Assembly (NCBI RefSeq): GCF_002243045.1
Contig: NZ_MBKP01000004.1
Coordinates: 1-64,000, forward strand
Source: Methanolobus psychrotolerans
Lineage (GTDB): Archaea; Halobacteriota; Methanosarcinia; Methanosarcinales; Methanosarcinaceae
Length of the DNA: 64,000 bases
Reading direction: 5' to 3'
Part shown: one piece after another, positions 1 to 10,489 of the stretch
How the letters are laid out: every line of letters begins with the position of its first letter
How positions within the stretch are numbered: the first letter of the stretch is position 1
Position numbers and translations under genes: made by a program
Notes under the pieces: model-generated
The model's input: only the letters and a program-made list of their open reading frames with translations
What the model was told of the DNA's origin: nothing
The model's database searches: none

Positions 1-142
1 CAAGCATCTCTTCCAGATGCTTGACACGTTCTTCCAGTTTTTCTATTATCAAAAATAGCTGAGTAACAAGTTCGACGACTGCCTCAGGACCAGCATCATA
101 AACTGCAAGTATTTCTTCCCGTTCTATACAAATCCCCTCTGA
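1..142 (-). mobile_element. IS66-family transposase-like N-terminus, truncated by window edge
   Basis: Reverse-strand translation (I)CIEREEILAVYDAGPEAVVELVTQLFLIIEKLEERVKHLEEML resembles the N-terminus of IS66-type transposases; in-frame TGA at 145-143. Confidence 0.5.
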
Positions 143-441
143 TCAATAAAATCTTTTTTCTGAACGTTAAAATGAGGTCATAGTATATTGATTTTTACTT
201 TAGTGCTGGAAGGATGGCTGAATAGTTACAATTTTTCTTAATATAATCACAAACAGAATTGAAAATTTCCATTCGGGAAAATTATTATTTTTGTTCTTTC
301 TCCTCTTACAGTTCTTGTTGATAATGTTTTATAACGATATATTTATGTACAATGCACAGTTTCTTATTTCCTAACAATTGTAATCTTATTTATATAAAGT
401 AAAATTTACTCCGTACTACCTCTTAATAACGTGATTGAAAA

Positions 442-1224
442 ATGACATACATTCTGGATGATTATGCAGTATTAAGTCCATTGAGGTTCAGGAATAACTG
501 GCTGAAATTAGCTATAGTAACTTTCGGAATTCTGGCAGGTGTTTCATCTTCATCTCCGCTTGTTCCTTTAACAATAGCATTATGTATGAGTTTTACAACG
601 ATTCATTTTGGAAAGGTTCCTGCAAGGTTCTATCTCCATATACTTGCGGTTCCGGCAGGCTTTGTGCTTGTGAGTGTTGTTATTATTGCCTTCTTTTTTG
701 GAGACGGTACTAAAATTTTTTCATTTGATGTTTTTGGCTATTCTCTGGGTGTGGATCCACAGGGTTTGAATATGGCTCTGCTGATCCTTGCAAGAACAAT
801 TGGCGGTATGTCATGCCTGTTTTTCCTGTCATTGACAACTCCAATGATAGAATTGTTTGCAGTTTTAAAGAAGGCAAAATTCCCGGATTCCTTTGTAGAG
901 ATCTCAATGATGATGTATCGCTATATCTTTGTATTTCTTGATGTTGCAATGGGCATAAAATATGCTCAGGAAGTCCGTTTGGGATACAGGAATTTTAAGA
1001 CATCATTCAGGTCTATGGTGATGCTTGGTGCTAATCTTTTCATAAGGTCATGGGAGCAGGGTGAAAAACTCTACCTGTCTATGAATTCAAGATGTTATGA
1101 CGGTAAATTGATAATGTATGACGAAAAAAGACCCGTGAAGATGCCTGAACTCTTACTGACTGGAGCTTATTTTACTATTGTGCTTACAGTTTTCTATCTT
1201 ACAAGGGGAATGTCGCTTATTTGA
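442..1224 (+). CDS. cbiQ: Cobalt/nickel ECF transporter transmembrane protein CbiQ
   Basis: Hydrophobic 260 aa protein with CbiQ-like features (MNSRCYDGK), directly followed by an ABC ATPase. Confidence 0.85.
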   Translation: MTYILDDYAVLSPLRFRNNWLKLAIVTFGILAGVSSSSPLVPLTIALCMSFTTIHFGKVPARFYLHILAVPAGFVLVSVVIIAFFFGDGTKIFSFDVFGYSLGVDPQGLNMALLILARTIGGMSCLFFLSLTTPMIELFAVLKKAKFPDSFVEISMMMYRYIFVFLDVAMGIKYAQEVRLGYRNFKTSFRSMVMLGANLFIRSWEQGEKLYLSMNSRCYDGKLIMYDEKRPVKMPELLLTGAYFTIVLTVFYLTRGMSLI

Positions 1225-1233
1225 GGTGAAATT

Positions 1234-2571
1234 GTGGTTATTTTAGAAACAAAAGATCTCAGTTACTCTTATCCCGATGGTACTCTGGCCCTTGATGGCA
1301 TCAGTATAAAGATTGAGAAGGGAAAGAAAATAGCTTTTGTTGGTCGCAACGGGTCAGGAAAATCCACCCTTTTCATGACACTTAATGGTACTCACCGCCC
1401 TCAGAATGGTGAGGTGCTCTTTCATGGGAAAACCCTTAAATATGATTCAAAATCCCTCCGGGAAGTAAGAAAAAGTGTGGGTATCGTTTTCCAGAATTCT
1501 GATGACCAGATATTTGCTCCAACTATTTACCAGGATGTGGCTTTTGGCCCCACGAATCTTGACTATCCTAAAGATAAGGTTGCAAAGATAGTACATGATA
1601 CTCTGGAGTATGTAGGACTGACCCACCTAAAGGACAAACCTCCTCATCATTTAAGTGGCGGGCAGAAAAAGAGGGTAGCAATAGCAGGAGTGGTTGCCAT
1701 GGATCCCGAAGTAATAGTTCTCGATGAACCCCTTTCCAATCTGGATCCTGTGGGTGCCGATGAGATTATGGACCTCCTGAATGAACTGAATTATTTCGGT
1801 AAGACAATTATCATCTCAACTCATGATGTTGACCTTGCATACGGTTGGGCAGATTATGTTTTCCTTATGAACAATCGTAAGGTTATAAGTGAAGGCACTC
1901 CTGAGGAGATATTCAGGCAGACTGAGAAGTTAAAGGAAGCCTACCTTAAAAGGCCTATTACCCTTGAGATTTACGACGAGATCCGAAAAAGGGGTATTGC
2001 ACGTGCTTCGAGGCCACCTCGTGACATTCCTGACCTAGTCCATACTCTGAGGCCACAGAATCTCATGTGGGTCGATGTCCCTCCTGAAGTGAAGGAAGGT
2101 GAGATCATAAACATGGGTATCCTTTACGGGGAGTTTGCCCAGGACTCTATGTATGAAGCGGCAAATTGTAAAGTACTTCACATACACGATGACGGTCTTG
2201 CAATAGTTGAGATGGGAAGGAAAGCCCTAAGGGCAGGTTCGATTGGCATCTATGACACTTCCCGGTATGACAATGAAGAACTTCTAAAGATCATAAAAAG
2301 AGATGGTTTTGAATGTGTCGGTGCCATGGGTAAGAAAAGCAAGATAGTCGCTGAAAGGGACGAGATCTATCTTGATGTCACCGCAGGTGTCATAGACCGC
2401 TCGATCCTAAATGCACTTTCAGGTCAGCGCTGCCTTATTCTCACACACGGTGGCATGGTGGACCATGCTCTTGATAGGATAAACGGGTATATTGAAAAGA
2501 GCGGAATAAACCTTCATGTGGGAATTGTTAATGGTGGTATGAAAAAAAGTGAAGGCGAGGAGTCACAGTGA
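1234..2571 (+). CDS. cbiO: Cobalt ECF transporter ATPase CbiO with long C-terminal extension
   Basis: Walker [10 protein letters not shown], signature [14 protein letters not shown], Walker B VIVLDEP; about 170 aa extra C-terminus; GTG start. Confidence 0.88.
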   Translation: MVILETKDLSYSYPDGTLALDGISIKIEKGKKIAFVGRNGSGKSTLFMTLNGTHRPQNGEVLFHGKTLKYDSKSLREVRKSVGIVFQNSDDQIFAPTIYQDVAFGPTNLDYPKDKVAKIVHDTLEYVGLTHLKDKPPHHLSGGQKKRVAIAGVVAMDPEVIVLDEPLSNLDPVGADEIMDLLNELNYFGKTIIISTHDVDLAYGWADYVFLMNNRKVISEGTPEEIFRQTEKLKEAYLKRPITLEIYDEIRKRGIARASRPPRDIPDLVHTLRPQNLMWVDVPPEVKEGEIINMGILYGEFAQDSMYEAANCKVLHIHDDGLAIVEMGRKALRAGSIGIYDTSRYDNEELLKIIKRDGFECVGAMGKKSKIVAERDEIYLDVTAGVIDRSILNALSGQRCLILTHGGMVDHALDRINGYIEKSGINLHVGIVNGGMKKSEGEESQ

Positions 2572-2594
2572 TTGGAATCGAAGTTCATACAATC

Positions 2595-3431
2595 TCACAT
2601 GTTCTCATAGGTCTTTTTCAGCAAGAGTGCATCACCTTCGTTATCGGGGCTTTCACATATTAAAAGACCTTTTACTTTGAAGTCCTTCAATGCTTTCATC
2701 AGTCCGGTATATTCAAGATCAGAATCTTCAAGGTTAAGATGATTCTTCTCTCCTTTTTCACCATATTCGATACCTGATACATGCATGTGCATGTCATCAA
2801 GTCCTTCTCTGCCAAGTTTGTTTTCGACCAGTTCCAGCGTGGAAATGAATTCTTCGTAACAGTTCTCTTCTCCGCAGCTTCTTGCATGAAGGTGTGAAAA
2901 ATCAATACATGGTAGCACGTTCTCAAGATCAAAGCCAAGCATTACGCTCTCTGTGAGACTACCGAACTGTGTTGCCTTTCCAGTGGTTTCCGGGCGGAGG
3001 ATAACTTCGATGCCTTCATCTGCCAGTCGTGTAGTGAGCTGCTTTAATAATCCTGATACTCTGGCGTACACTATTTCCGATGTATCCTTCTGGTAGTATG
3101 CAGGATGGAACACGATATTCTTTGCACCACAAAGGCTTCCTATCCTTGCGGAGGTGTATATCCTTTCTATGCTCGCATCTACCTTTTCAGGTTCGGCTGA
3201 GTTGAGGTTGATGTAGTAAGGTGCATGCGCGCTCAGTGCAATATGTTCAGTTTTAGATTTCTCAAATACTTCTCGGGCGGTAGCTTCACCCATTTTTACT
3301 CCGCGGACAAATTCAAGTTCCATGCAGCCAAGTCCAAGTTCTCTTATTCTTTCAATGCCTGAGATGCTGTTACTTTTTTTTGAGCTGTTTGGAGTTCCTG
3401 CAGTTCCAAAAAGCAGTTTCGATGTTTTCAT
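2595..3431 (-). CDS. TIM-barrel AP endonuclease (endonuclease IV / xylose isomerase-like)
   Basis: SAHAPYYINLNS, NIVFHPAYY, CIDFSHLHAR motifs. Confidence 0.75.
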   Translation of the reverse strand: MKTSKLLFGTAGTPNSSKKSNSISGIERIRELGLGCMELEFVRGVKMGEATAREVFEKSKTEHIALSAHAPYYINLNSAEPEKVDASIERIYTSARIGSLCGAKNIVFHPAYYQKDTSEIVYARVSGLLKQLTTRLADEGIEVILRPETTGKATQFGSLTESVMLGFDLENVLPCIDFSHLHARSCGEENCYEEFISTLELVENKLGREGLDDMHMHVSGIEYGEKGEKNHLNLEDSDLEYTGLMKALKDFKVKGLLICESPDNEGDALLLKKTYENM

Positions 3432-3763
3432 TATGCTATGCCCAGCTTTGCTTTAAGTTCCTTCAATTTTTCAGTTGATAATTTAATCTCAACCAGTTCC
3501 ATGAAGGTGTCAATATCATCTTCTTCAAGTGAGCGGATGTCCTCTTTTCCTTCCATAGCAAGCTGAAACAGGTACTCCATTTCTTCCGGGTCCAGTTTAT
3601 CCATCCTGTTCCTGAAATCTGCTCCATCCTCTGCAATTTTGTGCGACAGGGGCCTGAGGATAAAAGGATAATTGTGTCCTGCTGAAGACACAGTATTTCC
3701 GCTAAGTTCAGGTGCAAGTTTGTTAAAGATCCTAGTGTCAATTTCGTTGAATACTCTACCCAT
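3431..3763 (-). CDS. Conserved hypothetical protein
   Basis: 110 aa ORF abutting the endonuclease gene, acidic C-terminus. Confidence 0.6.
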   Translation of the reverse strand: MGRVFNEIDTRIFNKLAPELSGNTVSSAGHNYPFILRPLSHKIAEDGADFRNRMDKLDPEEMEYLFQLAMEGKEDIRSLEEDDIDTFMELVEIKLSTEKLKELKAKLGIA

Positions 3764-3794
3764 GGTCTCTAGTTGTAAAAAATAGTTTATAAAA

Positions 3795-4265
3795 TTATGT
3801 GCTACAACCAGATTTCAGGTGACCGTGAATATCTATCTCTCCGTGGGCTATCCTTGTTGAAGAAATAGGTTTTTCGTCATCAGCAAGGACGTATTCAATT
3901 CTCACAACCTTTATGTCCTTCATACCATTCTCATTCCTGATTTTGTTGATCTTTAGGGCAACAGGATGTGTTTCTGGGGATACTACAATGTAGTCATAAT
4001 CTTGGACGAGGGTATTCCCATAAGGGTCATTAAGTTCTATTATACTATAGTCCCGTTTTTTTGAAATTTCATTAATGTATTTACAAACCCTTTCCTTCCG
4101 GATGCTGTAGTCAGGGACACTGCGGGATCGCTTGTTTGCCATCTCGTTGGATGTAAGGCCGATATCCACATTTCCATTTTCGGCAAGTTCGAATGCTTTT
4201 CTTAAAAGTTTTCTGTGTCCGTCATGGAGCCATTCAAAAGTTCCGCCAACTACTACTCTGGCCAT
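3795..4265 (-). CDS. coaD: Archaeal phosphopantetheine adenylyltransferase
   Basis: GGTFEWLHDGHRKLL and ISSTRI nucleotidyltransferase motifs. Confidence 0.85.
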   Translation of the reverse strand: MARVVVGGTFEWLHDGHRKLLRKAFELAENGNVDIGLTSNEMANKRSRSVPDYSIRKERVCKYINEISKKRDYSIIELNDPYGNTLVQDYDYIVVSPETHPVALKINKIRNENGMKDIKVVRIEYVLADDEKPISSTRIAHGEIDIHGHLKSGCST

Positions 4266-4413
4266 TGCTCCTTAATGCCTGCTTTTAATGATAAGCTTTG
4301 TGTTATAAATAATACTTTCACCCTGCTCTCTTCAGGTATATATACTCACAGATCAATTAGGTAATCGAATTGTGCACCAGAAGAAAACATGTGCACCCAT
4401 GGAGTTAAGATAA

Positions 4414-5391
4414 ATGTCAGAAGTGTTATTGGAAGAACTGGATCATGTAGGTCCTGCAACCGCACAGAAATTGAAAGATGCAGGATTTACGACGATTGAA
4501 GCAATTGCTGTATCCTCTCCGGCAGAGCTTGCAACTGCAGCCGAGATTGGTGAATCTACGGCATCAAAAATAATTCTTGCAGCTCGCCAGTCTGCTGATA
4601 TAGGTGGATTTGAGACGGGTGATGTTGTATTGGAACGCAGGAAACTGGTGGGCAAACTATCTACCGGATGTACCGAGTTCGATGAGATGATGGGTGGAGG
4701 TATAGAAACACAGGCAATCACTGAACTCTATGGTGAATTCGGGTCCGGAAAGACACAGGTTGCGCATCAGCTTGCTGTCAATGTGCAGTTGCCAAGGGAA
4801 ATGGGCGGACTTGGTGGTTCAGTAATCATCATTGATACTGAGAACACTTTCAGGCCGGAAAGGATTAAACAGATGGTAGAAGGTCTGTCTGAAGTATACG
4901 GTCAGGAATATGACCCCGAACAATTCCTTAGTCACATACATGTAGCACGTGCTTACAATTCCAATCACCAGATACTCCTTGTTGATTCGGCGATGGAACT
5001 TGCCAATGAATTGAAAGATACAGACATGCCGGTAAGGCTTCTTATTGTTGACTCTCTGACAGCTCATTTCAGAGCGGAGTACATAGGTAGGGGAACACTT
5101 GCTGATAGGCAGCAGAAGCTCAACAAACATCTTCACGGCCTGCAAAAGTGTGGAGATCTCTATAATTCATGTGTAGTAGTCACAAACCAGGTCATGTCCA
5201 AACCGGATGCATTTTTCGGTGACCCTACAAAACCAATCGGTGGCCATATTGTGGGACACACCGCAACTTTCAGGCTTTACCTGCGTAAATCCAAAGGTGA
5301 CAAGAGGATAGTCAAACTAGTAGATTCTCCAAACCTTCCGGATGGGGAAGCAATTATTTCGGTAACTACTCCGGGTCTGCGTGATCCATAA
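4414..5391 (+). CDS. radA: DNA repair and recombination protein RadA
   Basis: HhH N-domain, GEFGSGKTQ Walker [30 protein letters not shown]. Confidence 0.97.
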   Translation: MSEVLLEELDHVGPATAQKLKDAGFTTIEAIAVSSPAELATAAEIGESTASKIILAARQSADIGGFETGDVVLERRKLVGKLSTGCTEFDEMMGGGIETQAITELYGEFGSGKTQVAHQLAVNVQLPREMGGLGGSVIIIDTENTFRPERIKQMVEGLSEVYGQEYDPEQFLSHIHVARAYNSNHQILLVDSAMELANELKDTDMPVRLLIVDSLTAHFRAEYIGRGTLADRQQKLNKHLHGLQKCGDLYNSCVVVTNQVMSKPDAFFGDPTKPIGGHIVGHTATFRLYLRKSKGDKRIVKLVDSPNLPDGEAIISVTTPGLRDP

Positions 5392-5560
5392 TTACGGATA
5401 ATTAAGCTGGGAATCAACGTAAGGGGATTCCATCTCCATTTTTAATATCTGATTTTAGATTGTCAATATTTCTTATTTTGCGATGTTTTTCATTTCCAGT
5501 TTGCCTGATGTACCCTGAGCATCGAAAACACTTTTATCTCTCTCTTGCAATCTATTTGTT

Positions 5561-6241
5561 ATGAAATTCAAGGCTCTTGTAATTGACATCGATGGCACTA
5601 TCACCCACATTGACCGTAGGCTCAGTCTGGAGGCCGCTGCTAAACTGCGTTCACTTGACATTCCTGTTGTGATAGCAACCGGAAATGTCCTCTGCTATGC
5701 CAAAGCCGCAGCCAAGCTTGTGGGCGTATGCTGCAATATCATTTCTGAGAATGGTGGTGTCATAGTCGATGGGTTTGATAAGGAGCCTATTGTTTCAGAT
5801 GTAATTCATGAATGTGAAGAAGCTTATGAATTCCTTTCCGGAACCTTTGATCTGGAGAAACTTGATTCGGTGCACAGGAAAACCGAAATCGTACTGAGGA
5901 ACAATTTTGATGTAGAAGACGCCAGGAAACTGCTGGGTTCACGTTTTCCCGGAGTGGAGATAATTGATACCCATTTTGCCATCCATATAAAGAGCAGGAA
6001 AATAAACAAGGGTACAGGACTCATTAAAATAGCAGAATTAATGGGGCTTAAAACTTCTGATTTTGTTGCCATTGGTGATTCAGTGAACGACCTTGAAATG
6101 CTTGAAGAAGCAGGTTTTGCAATTGCTGTAGGCAATGCAGATGATTCCTTAAAAGAAATCGCTGATTACATCAGCACAGCAACATATGGTGACGGTACAG
6201 CAGAAGCCATTGATTTCCTTTTATCAAAAGATCTTATCTAA
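5561..6241 (+). CDS. HAD-family phosphoglycolate phosphatase (archaeal type)
   Basis: DIDGTIT, VAIGDSVNDLEML motifs. Confidence 0.85.
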   Translation: MKFKALVIDIDGTITHIDRRLSLEAAAKLRSLDIPVVIATGNVLCYAKAAAKLVGVCCNIISENGGVIVDGFDKEPIVSDVIHECEEAYEFLSGTFDLEKLDSVHRKTEIVLRNNFDVEDARKLLGSRFPGVEIIDTHFAIHIKSRKINKGTGLIKIAELMGLKTSDFVAIGDSVNDLEMLEEAGFAIAVGNADDSLKEIADYISTATYGDGTAEAIDFLLSKDLI

Positions 6242-6271
6242 GCCTGCTCTAAATCAAAATCAGTGACAGAA

Positions 6272-6298
6272 CTGCAAAGGTGGGATCATGCTTTGCAG
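6272..6298. terminator. Intergenic hairpin between convergent genes
   Basis: CTGCAAAG-11 nt-CTTTGCAG perfect 8-bp arms. Confidence 0.4.
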
Positions 6299-6307
6299 CC
6301 TGATTAT

Positions 6308-6589
6308 TTATATACTGCTATGTTCTAAAGTCAATCCGCGTGCTATATTCTTGTCAACAACTATGTAGTCCTTTATTGCCCTGACGGATTCAAAAGGCAA
6401 TAATATATACTGTTCGTCAACTTTGTATCTTGATGTATCAAGACTCATATCCGGTTTAACTATCAGGTCTATAAGGTCTCCTGTCCTGATATCCATTACA
6501 ATATTGAACAGAATACCTATTTCTGTTCCATCTGTTGCCATTACCTGTTTGCTCGAAAGGTTCTTTGCAAAGACATTCGCCATTTTCAT
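6308..6589 (-). CDS. PRC-barrel domain protein
   Basis: SSKQVMATDGTEIGILFNIVMDIRTGDL PRC-barrel-like pattern. Confidence 0.8.
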   Translation of the reverse strand: MKMANVFAKNLSSKQVMATDGTEIGILFNIVMDIRTGDLIDLIVKPDMSLDTSRYKVDEQYILLPFESVRAIKDYIVVDKNIARGLTLEHSSI

Positions 6590-6630
6590 TCACCCTTTGA
6601 TATAAAAATCACATTTAAATTTTCATTTAT

Positions 6631-8868
6631 TTATCTGTATCCTATATAAGAACTTGCTTCTTCTTTCTTTATGCCGCCCTTGAAGTGTGCCTGTATTTTC
6701 TCATAATATTCCATCATGTTCTCAGAAAGCGTTGGTCTTACCTTGTTCAGTGCTTCCCTGAAATATTTCATGCCAATTTTTTCCACTTCAAAGTTCTCTC
6801 TCAGTGCAAGCATAACAGCTTCCCTGCAAACAGCTTCTATATCTGCTCCGACGAAACCTTCTGTAATGGCTGCAAGATCATCTATTGTTACATCATCATC
6901 CAGGGGTATATTCTTGGAATGTATCCTGAAAATATCTTTCCTGCCTGTTAAGGTGGATTGACCTACAAGCACCATTCTGTCAAATCGTCCTGATCTCAGG
7001 AGTGCCGGATCTATAATGTCAGGGCGGTTAGTTGCAGCGACTACAACTATTTCTTTTAGAGGCTCAAGACCGTCAAGCTCTGTTAAAAGCTGGTTCACAA
7101 TTCTTTCGGACACTTTAGAATCTTCAGACATCGTGCTTCTCATTGGTGCAATGGAATCTATCTCATCGAAGAATACAATGCATGGGGCTACCTGCCTTGC
7201 CTTTTTGAATGTTTCCCGGATGGCTTTTTCAGATTCTCCTACCCATTTTGAAAGCATTTGCGGTCCTTTGACACTAATGAAATTTGCATTTGATTCATTG
7301 GCAACTGCCTGTGCAATTAGTGTCTTTCCGGTACCCGGTGGGCCAAACAGTAAAACTCCTTTTGGAGGTTTAATTCCCATGCTGACAAATTTCTCAGGTC
7401 TTGTAAGTGGCCATTCCACAGCTTCCCTTATTTCTTGTTTTGCCTTGTCAAGCCCGCCGACATCATCCCACTTGACAGATGGTATTTCCACAAGCACTTC
7501 CCTCATTGCCGAGGGTTCTATTTCTCTCAGTGCATTCTCAAAATCGTCCTTGCATACCATTATAGTATCAAGTATCTCTTGGGGTATGTCTTCATCTTCG
7601 AGGTTGATATCAGGTAAAGCACGTCTCAGAGAACGCATTGCAGCTTCCTGTACAAGTGCAAGAAGGTCTGCACCGACAAATGCCTGTGTGTGTTTTGCAA
7701 TGTAATCCAGAAAATCCTGATCAACATCTTCAGCCAGGGGTACGCCTCTGGTGTGTATCTGCAGTATCTCAAGACGGTCATCGGTATCTGGAACGCCTAT
7801 CTCTATCTCCCTGTCAAACCTTCCAGGTCTGCGGAGTGCCGGATCAATGGCATCCAAACGGTTGGTGGCACCAATAACAACGACCTGTCCTCTTTCTTCA
7901 AGACCGTCCATCATTGTAAGCAGCTGGGCAACAACCCTGCGCTCAACTTCTCCTGTAACGTTCTGTCTTTTTGGTGCGATGGAATCGATCTCATCTATGA
8001 ATATAATTGAAGGTGCTTCATCTTCAGCTTCCTCAAATATCTTACGGATACGCTCTTCACTTTCACCGTAATACTTACCCATGATCTCGGGTCCTGCGAT
8101 GTAGAGGAAATTTGCCCTGGATTCATTTGCAACAGCTTTGGCAATTAGTGTCTTTCCGGTACCCGGTGGTCCGTAAAGAATTATTCCTTTTGGAGGTTCG
8201 ATGTTAAGTCTTTGGAAGAGCTCAGGATGTTTCAATGGAAGCTCTATCATTTCCCTGACGCGCTGCATTTCTGATCCAAGGCCACCGATATCCTCATAGG
8301 TTATTCCTCTGGTTGCACCATCATAACCGCGGACAGGTTTCTGGCGAAGTTCAATTTCTGTAAATTCTCCGACGATAAGAATCTCTTCCTTAGGTTCGGC
8401 ATCCACTGCTATAAGTGGTATTGCCTGTCCCCCTCCCATCTGGGTTGACATAGGCTGTGTCATCGAACTGATGATGGGGATTATGTCTCCTTCAACAAGA
8501 GGTCTCTTCATGATATTACGCTTGATTATTTCGCTGATATGGTCTCCGTACTCCATGGTGACGCCTTCAGGAGGTGCCAGCACAACTTTTGTAGCAGTTA
8601 CAACGTCGGCTTTCCTTACAGTTACTCTCTCACCAATTCCAACACCTGCATTCTGCCTGATAAATCCGTCTATCCTGACAATTCCCTGTCCCCAGTCCTG
8701 TCTCTCAGCTCTCCATACCTTGGCTGCGGTTTTTCTCTTTCCTTCTATCTCAACAATGTCTCCTGGTGAGAGTTGCAGGCTTAAGAGTGTAGTAGGGTCC
8801 AGACGGATAATTCCCCTTCCAAAATCATTAGGGTGCGCTTTTTCTACTTTGATCTGTACTTCGTCCAT
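6631..8868 (-). CDS. cdc48: Cdc48/VCP-like AAA+ ATPase
   Basis: N-domain plus two [14 protein letters not shown] modules with SRH regions. Confidence 0.95.
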   Translation of the reverse strand: MDEVQIKVEKAHPNDFGRGIIRLDPTTLLSLQLSPGDIVEIEGKRKTAAKVWRAERQDWGQGIVRIDGFIRQNAGVGIGERVTVRKADVVTATKVVLAPPEGVTMEYGDHISEIIKRNIMKRPLVEGDIIPIISSMTQPMSTQMGGGQAIPLIAVDAEPKEEILIVGEFTEIELRQKPVRGYDGATRGITYEDIGGLGSEMQRVREMIELPLKHPELFQRLNIEPPKGIILYGPPGTGKTLIAKAVANESRANFLYIAGPEIMGKYYGESEERIRKIFEEAEDEAPSIIFIDEIDSIAPKRQNVTGEVERRVVAQLLTMMDGLEERGQVVVIGATNRLDAIDPALRRPGRFDREIEIGVPDTDDRLEILQIHTRGVPLAEDVDQDFLDYIAKHTQAFVGADLLALVQEAAMRSLRRALPDINLEDEDIPQEILDTIMVCKDDFENALREIEPSAMREVLVEIPSVKWDDVGGLDKAKQEIREAVEWPLTRPEKFVSMGIKPPKGVLLFGPPGTGKTLIAQAVANESNANFISVKGPQMLSKWVGESEKAIRETFKKARQVAPCIVFFDEIDSIAPMRSTMSEDSKVSERIVNQLLTELDGLEPLKEIVVVAATNRPDIIDPALLRSGRFDRMVLVGQSTLTGRKDIFRIHSKNIPLDDDVTIDDLAAITEGFVGADIEAVCREAVMLALRENFEVEKIGMKYFREALNKVRPTLSENMMEYYEKIQAHFKGGIKKEEASSYIGYR

Positions 8869-9132
8869 TATTTACATCCCAAAAATCATTTTGAATCAAT
8901 AGTTGATTGTGATTTATATCTACCTATTTTATTCTAAAGAATAAATAAGATATGGTGTCCGTCTTTATCTCCACTATGTTTTCCTGTCAAGAACATTTAA
9001 ATACCTGTTGTGTATACTTATCGGTGTAAGATTTGATACTATTCTGGGATTCAGTAAAATTGGATTTTTAATCTATGGCGTTTTTCAGCATGGTCTTCAG
9101 TCTTAGTTTTGAATTAAAGGACGTGCATTATT

Positions 9133-9345
9133 TTGTTTAATAACAATGACAGAGAATCAACAGCTCCTGTAGATGTTGGAGAGACCTACGAAGTAACGAT
9201 TGAAGATATCGCAAGAGAAGGAGATGGCATCGCCAGGGTAGAAGGATTTGTTATCTTTGTACCACAGACACAAGTCGGCGACACTGTAAACATTAAGATC
9301 ACAAGAGTATTGCGTAAATTCGCTTTTGGAGAGAAAGAAGAATAA
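9133..9345 (+). CDS. TRAM domain protein
   Basis: GETYEVTIEDIAREGDGIARVEGFVIFVPQTQVGDTVNIKITRV; TTG start. Confidence 0.9.
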   Translation: MFNNNDRESTAPVDVGETYEVTIEDIAREGDGIARVEGFVIFVPQTQVGDTVNIKITRVLRKFAFGEKEE

Positions 9346-9352
9346 TTCTTTC

Positions 9353-9400
9353 AAGAATGGTTATTAACCATTCTTCATACTCTTTTTGTTTTATTTCTTA
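9353..9400 (+). terminator. Hairpin plus T-rich tract downstream of TRAM gene
   Basis: AAGAATGGTT-ATT-AACCATTCTT followed by CTTTTTGTTTTATTTCTT. Confidence 0.6.
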
Positions 9401-9458
9401 TTCATTTTCACGCATTCTATAGGAAACTTATTTATGTGCTAATATCTCATGTTTTGAT

Positions 9459-10121
9459 ATGGGGTTAAAAGCATTATTTCTCAATTGCACGCTCAAGCGT
9501 TCTCCTGAAATCTCAAATACCAGAGCTCTTATTGACAAAGCGGTCCGGTTATTTGGGGAAATTGGTGTTGAAAGCGAAGTTGTAAGAGTTACAGACTACA
9601 ACGTCATGTTTGGTGTTTCTTCTGATGAAGGGGAAGGGGACGAATGGCCCCAAATACTGGAAAAGATCAAAGCATGTGATATCCTTGTCATAGGCTCTCC
9701 AATATGGTTTGGTGTGCGTTCATCTGTGGCACAGATGGTTTTTGAGAGGCTTGACGGTACTTATGAGGAAAGTGACTCAGATACTGGGCAATTCCCTCTT
9801 TACGGTAAAGTAGCTGGTGCAATCATAACCGGCAATGAGGATGGAGCCCATGACGTCGCAGCAAACACTCTTTTCAACCTGACGCATCTTGGATGTACCA
9901 TACCACCGAATGTGGATAGTTATTGGGTCGGTCCGGCAGGTCCCGGTCCAAGCTATATTGAAGCCGGGGGTGAAAAGCATCTCTATACCAACAAGACAGT
10001 GCGGTATATGGTGCATAACCTTGCTTTCTTTGCGAAATTATTGAAAGATAATCCCATTCCTACAAATCTAAAGGAACTCTATGCTGATGCAGTAAAGGAA
10101 AGTGAATCGTCATTTCCATGA
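9459..10121 (+). CDS. Flavodoxin/NADPH-dependent FMN reductase family protein
   Basis: LFLNCTLKRSPEISNT; ILVIGSPIWFGVRSSVAQMVFERLDG. Confidence 0.8.
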   Translation: MGLKALFLNCTLKRSPEISNTRALIDKAVRLFGEIGVESEVVRVTDYNVMFGVSSDEGEGDEWPQILEKIKACDILVIGSPIWFGVRSSVAQMVFERLDGTYEESDSDTGQFPLYGKVAGAIITGNEDGAHDVAANTLFNLTHLGCTIPPNVDSYWVGPAGPGPSYIEAGGEKHLYTNKTVRYMVHNLAFFAKLLKDNPIPTNLKELYADAVKESESSFP

Positions 10122-10236
10122 ACGTTTGCAATTACATGAAATATTCCGACAGATATTATGCTATTTCAATAAACATAAATATCTATAAAACAATAATTCA
10201 TTATTAGTATATGGGGTTTAAAGGGAGGTGAGTATC

Positions 10237-10431
10237 TTGCCTGAGATGAAAACTTTGGACTTAGTAGCTTTGGTTCTGGTCATAATTGGTGGTCTTAACT
10301 GGGGACTTGTGGGTATAGCCGATTTTAACCTTGTTTCTGCTCTTCTGGGAACAGGAATCGTGGCAAAAATTATCTATATCGTCGTAGGCCTAGCTGCTCT
10401 TTATATGATTTATTTTGCAACCAAAAAATGA
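10237..10431 (+). CDS. DUF378 family small membrane protein
   Basis: LDLVALVLVIIGGLNWGLVGIADFNLV; TTG at 10237 preceded by GGGAGGTG. Confidence 0.85.
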   Translation: MPEMKTLDLVALVLVIIGGLNWGLVGIADFNLVSALLGTGIVAKIIYIVVGLAALYMIYFATKK

Positions 10432-10489
10432 TAAATACAGTTGTAAAATTTGGTTTATATTACGAGCTAAGCAATGGATTGATAATGGT

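Noticed and set aside
7016-7705. 229-aa plus-strand ORF
   Set aside because: Antisense to cdc48; Ser/Ile-rich low-information translation typical of the complement of a real gene
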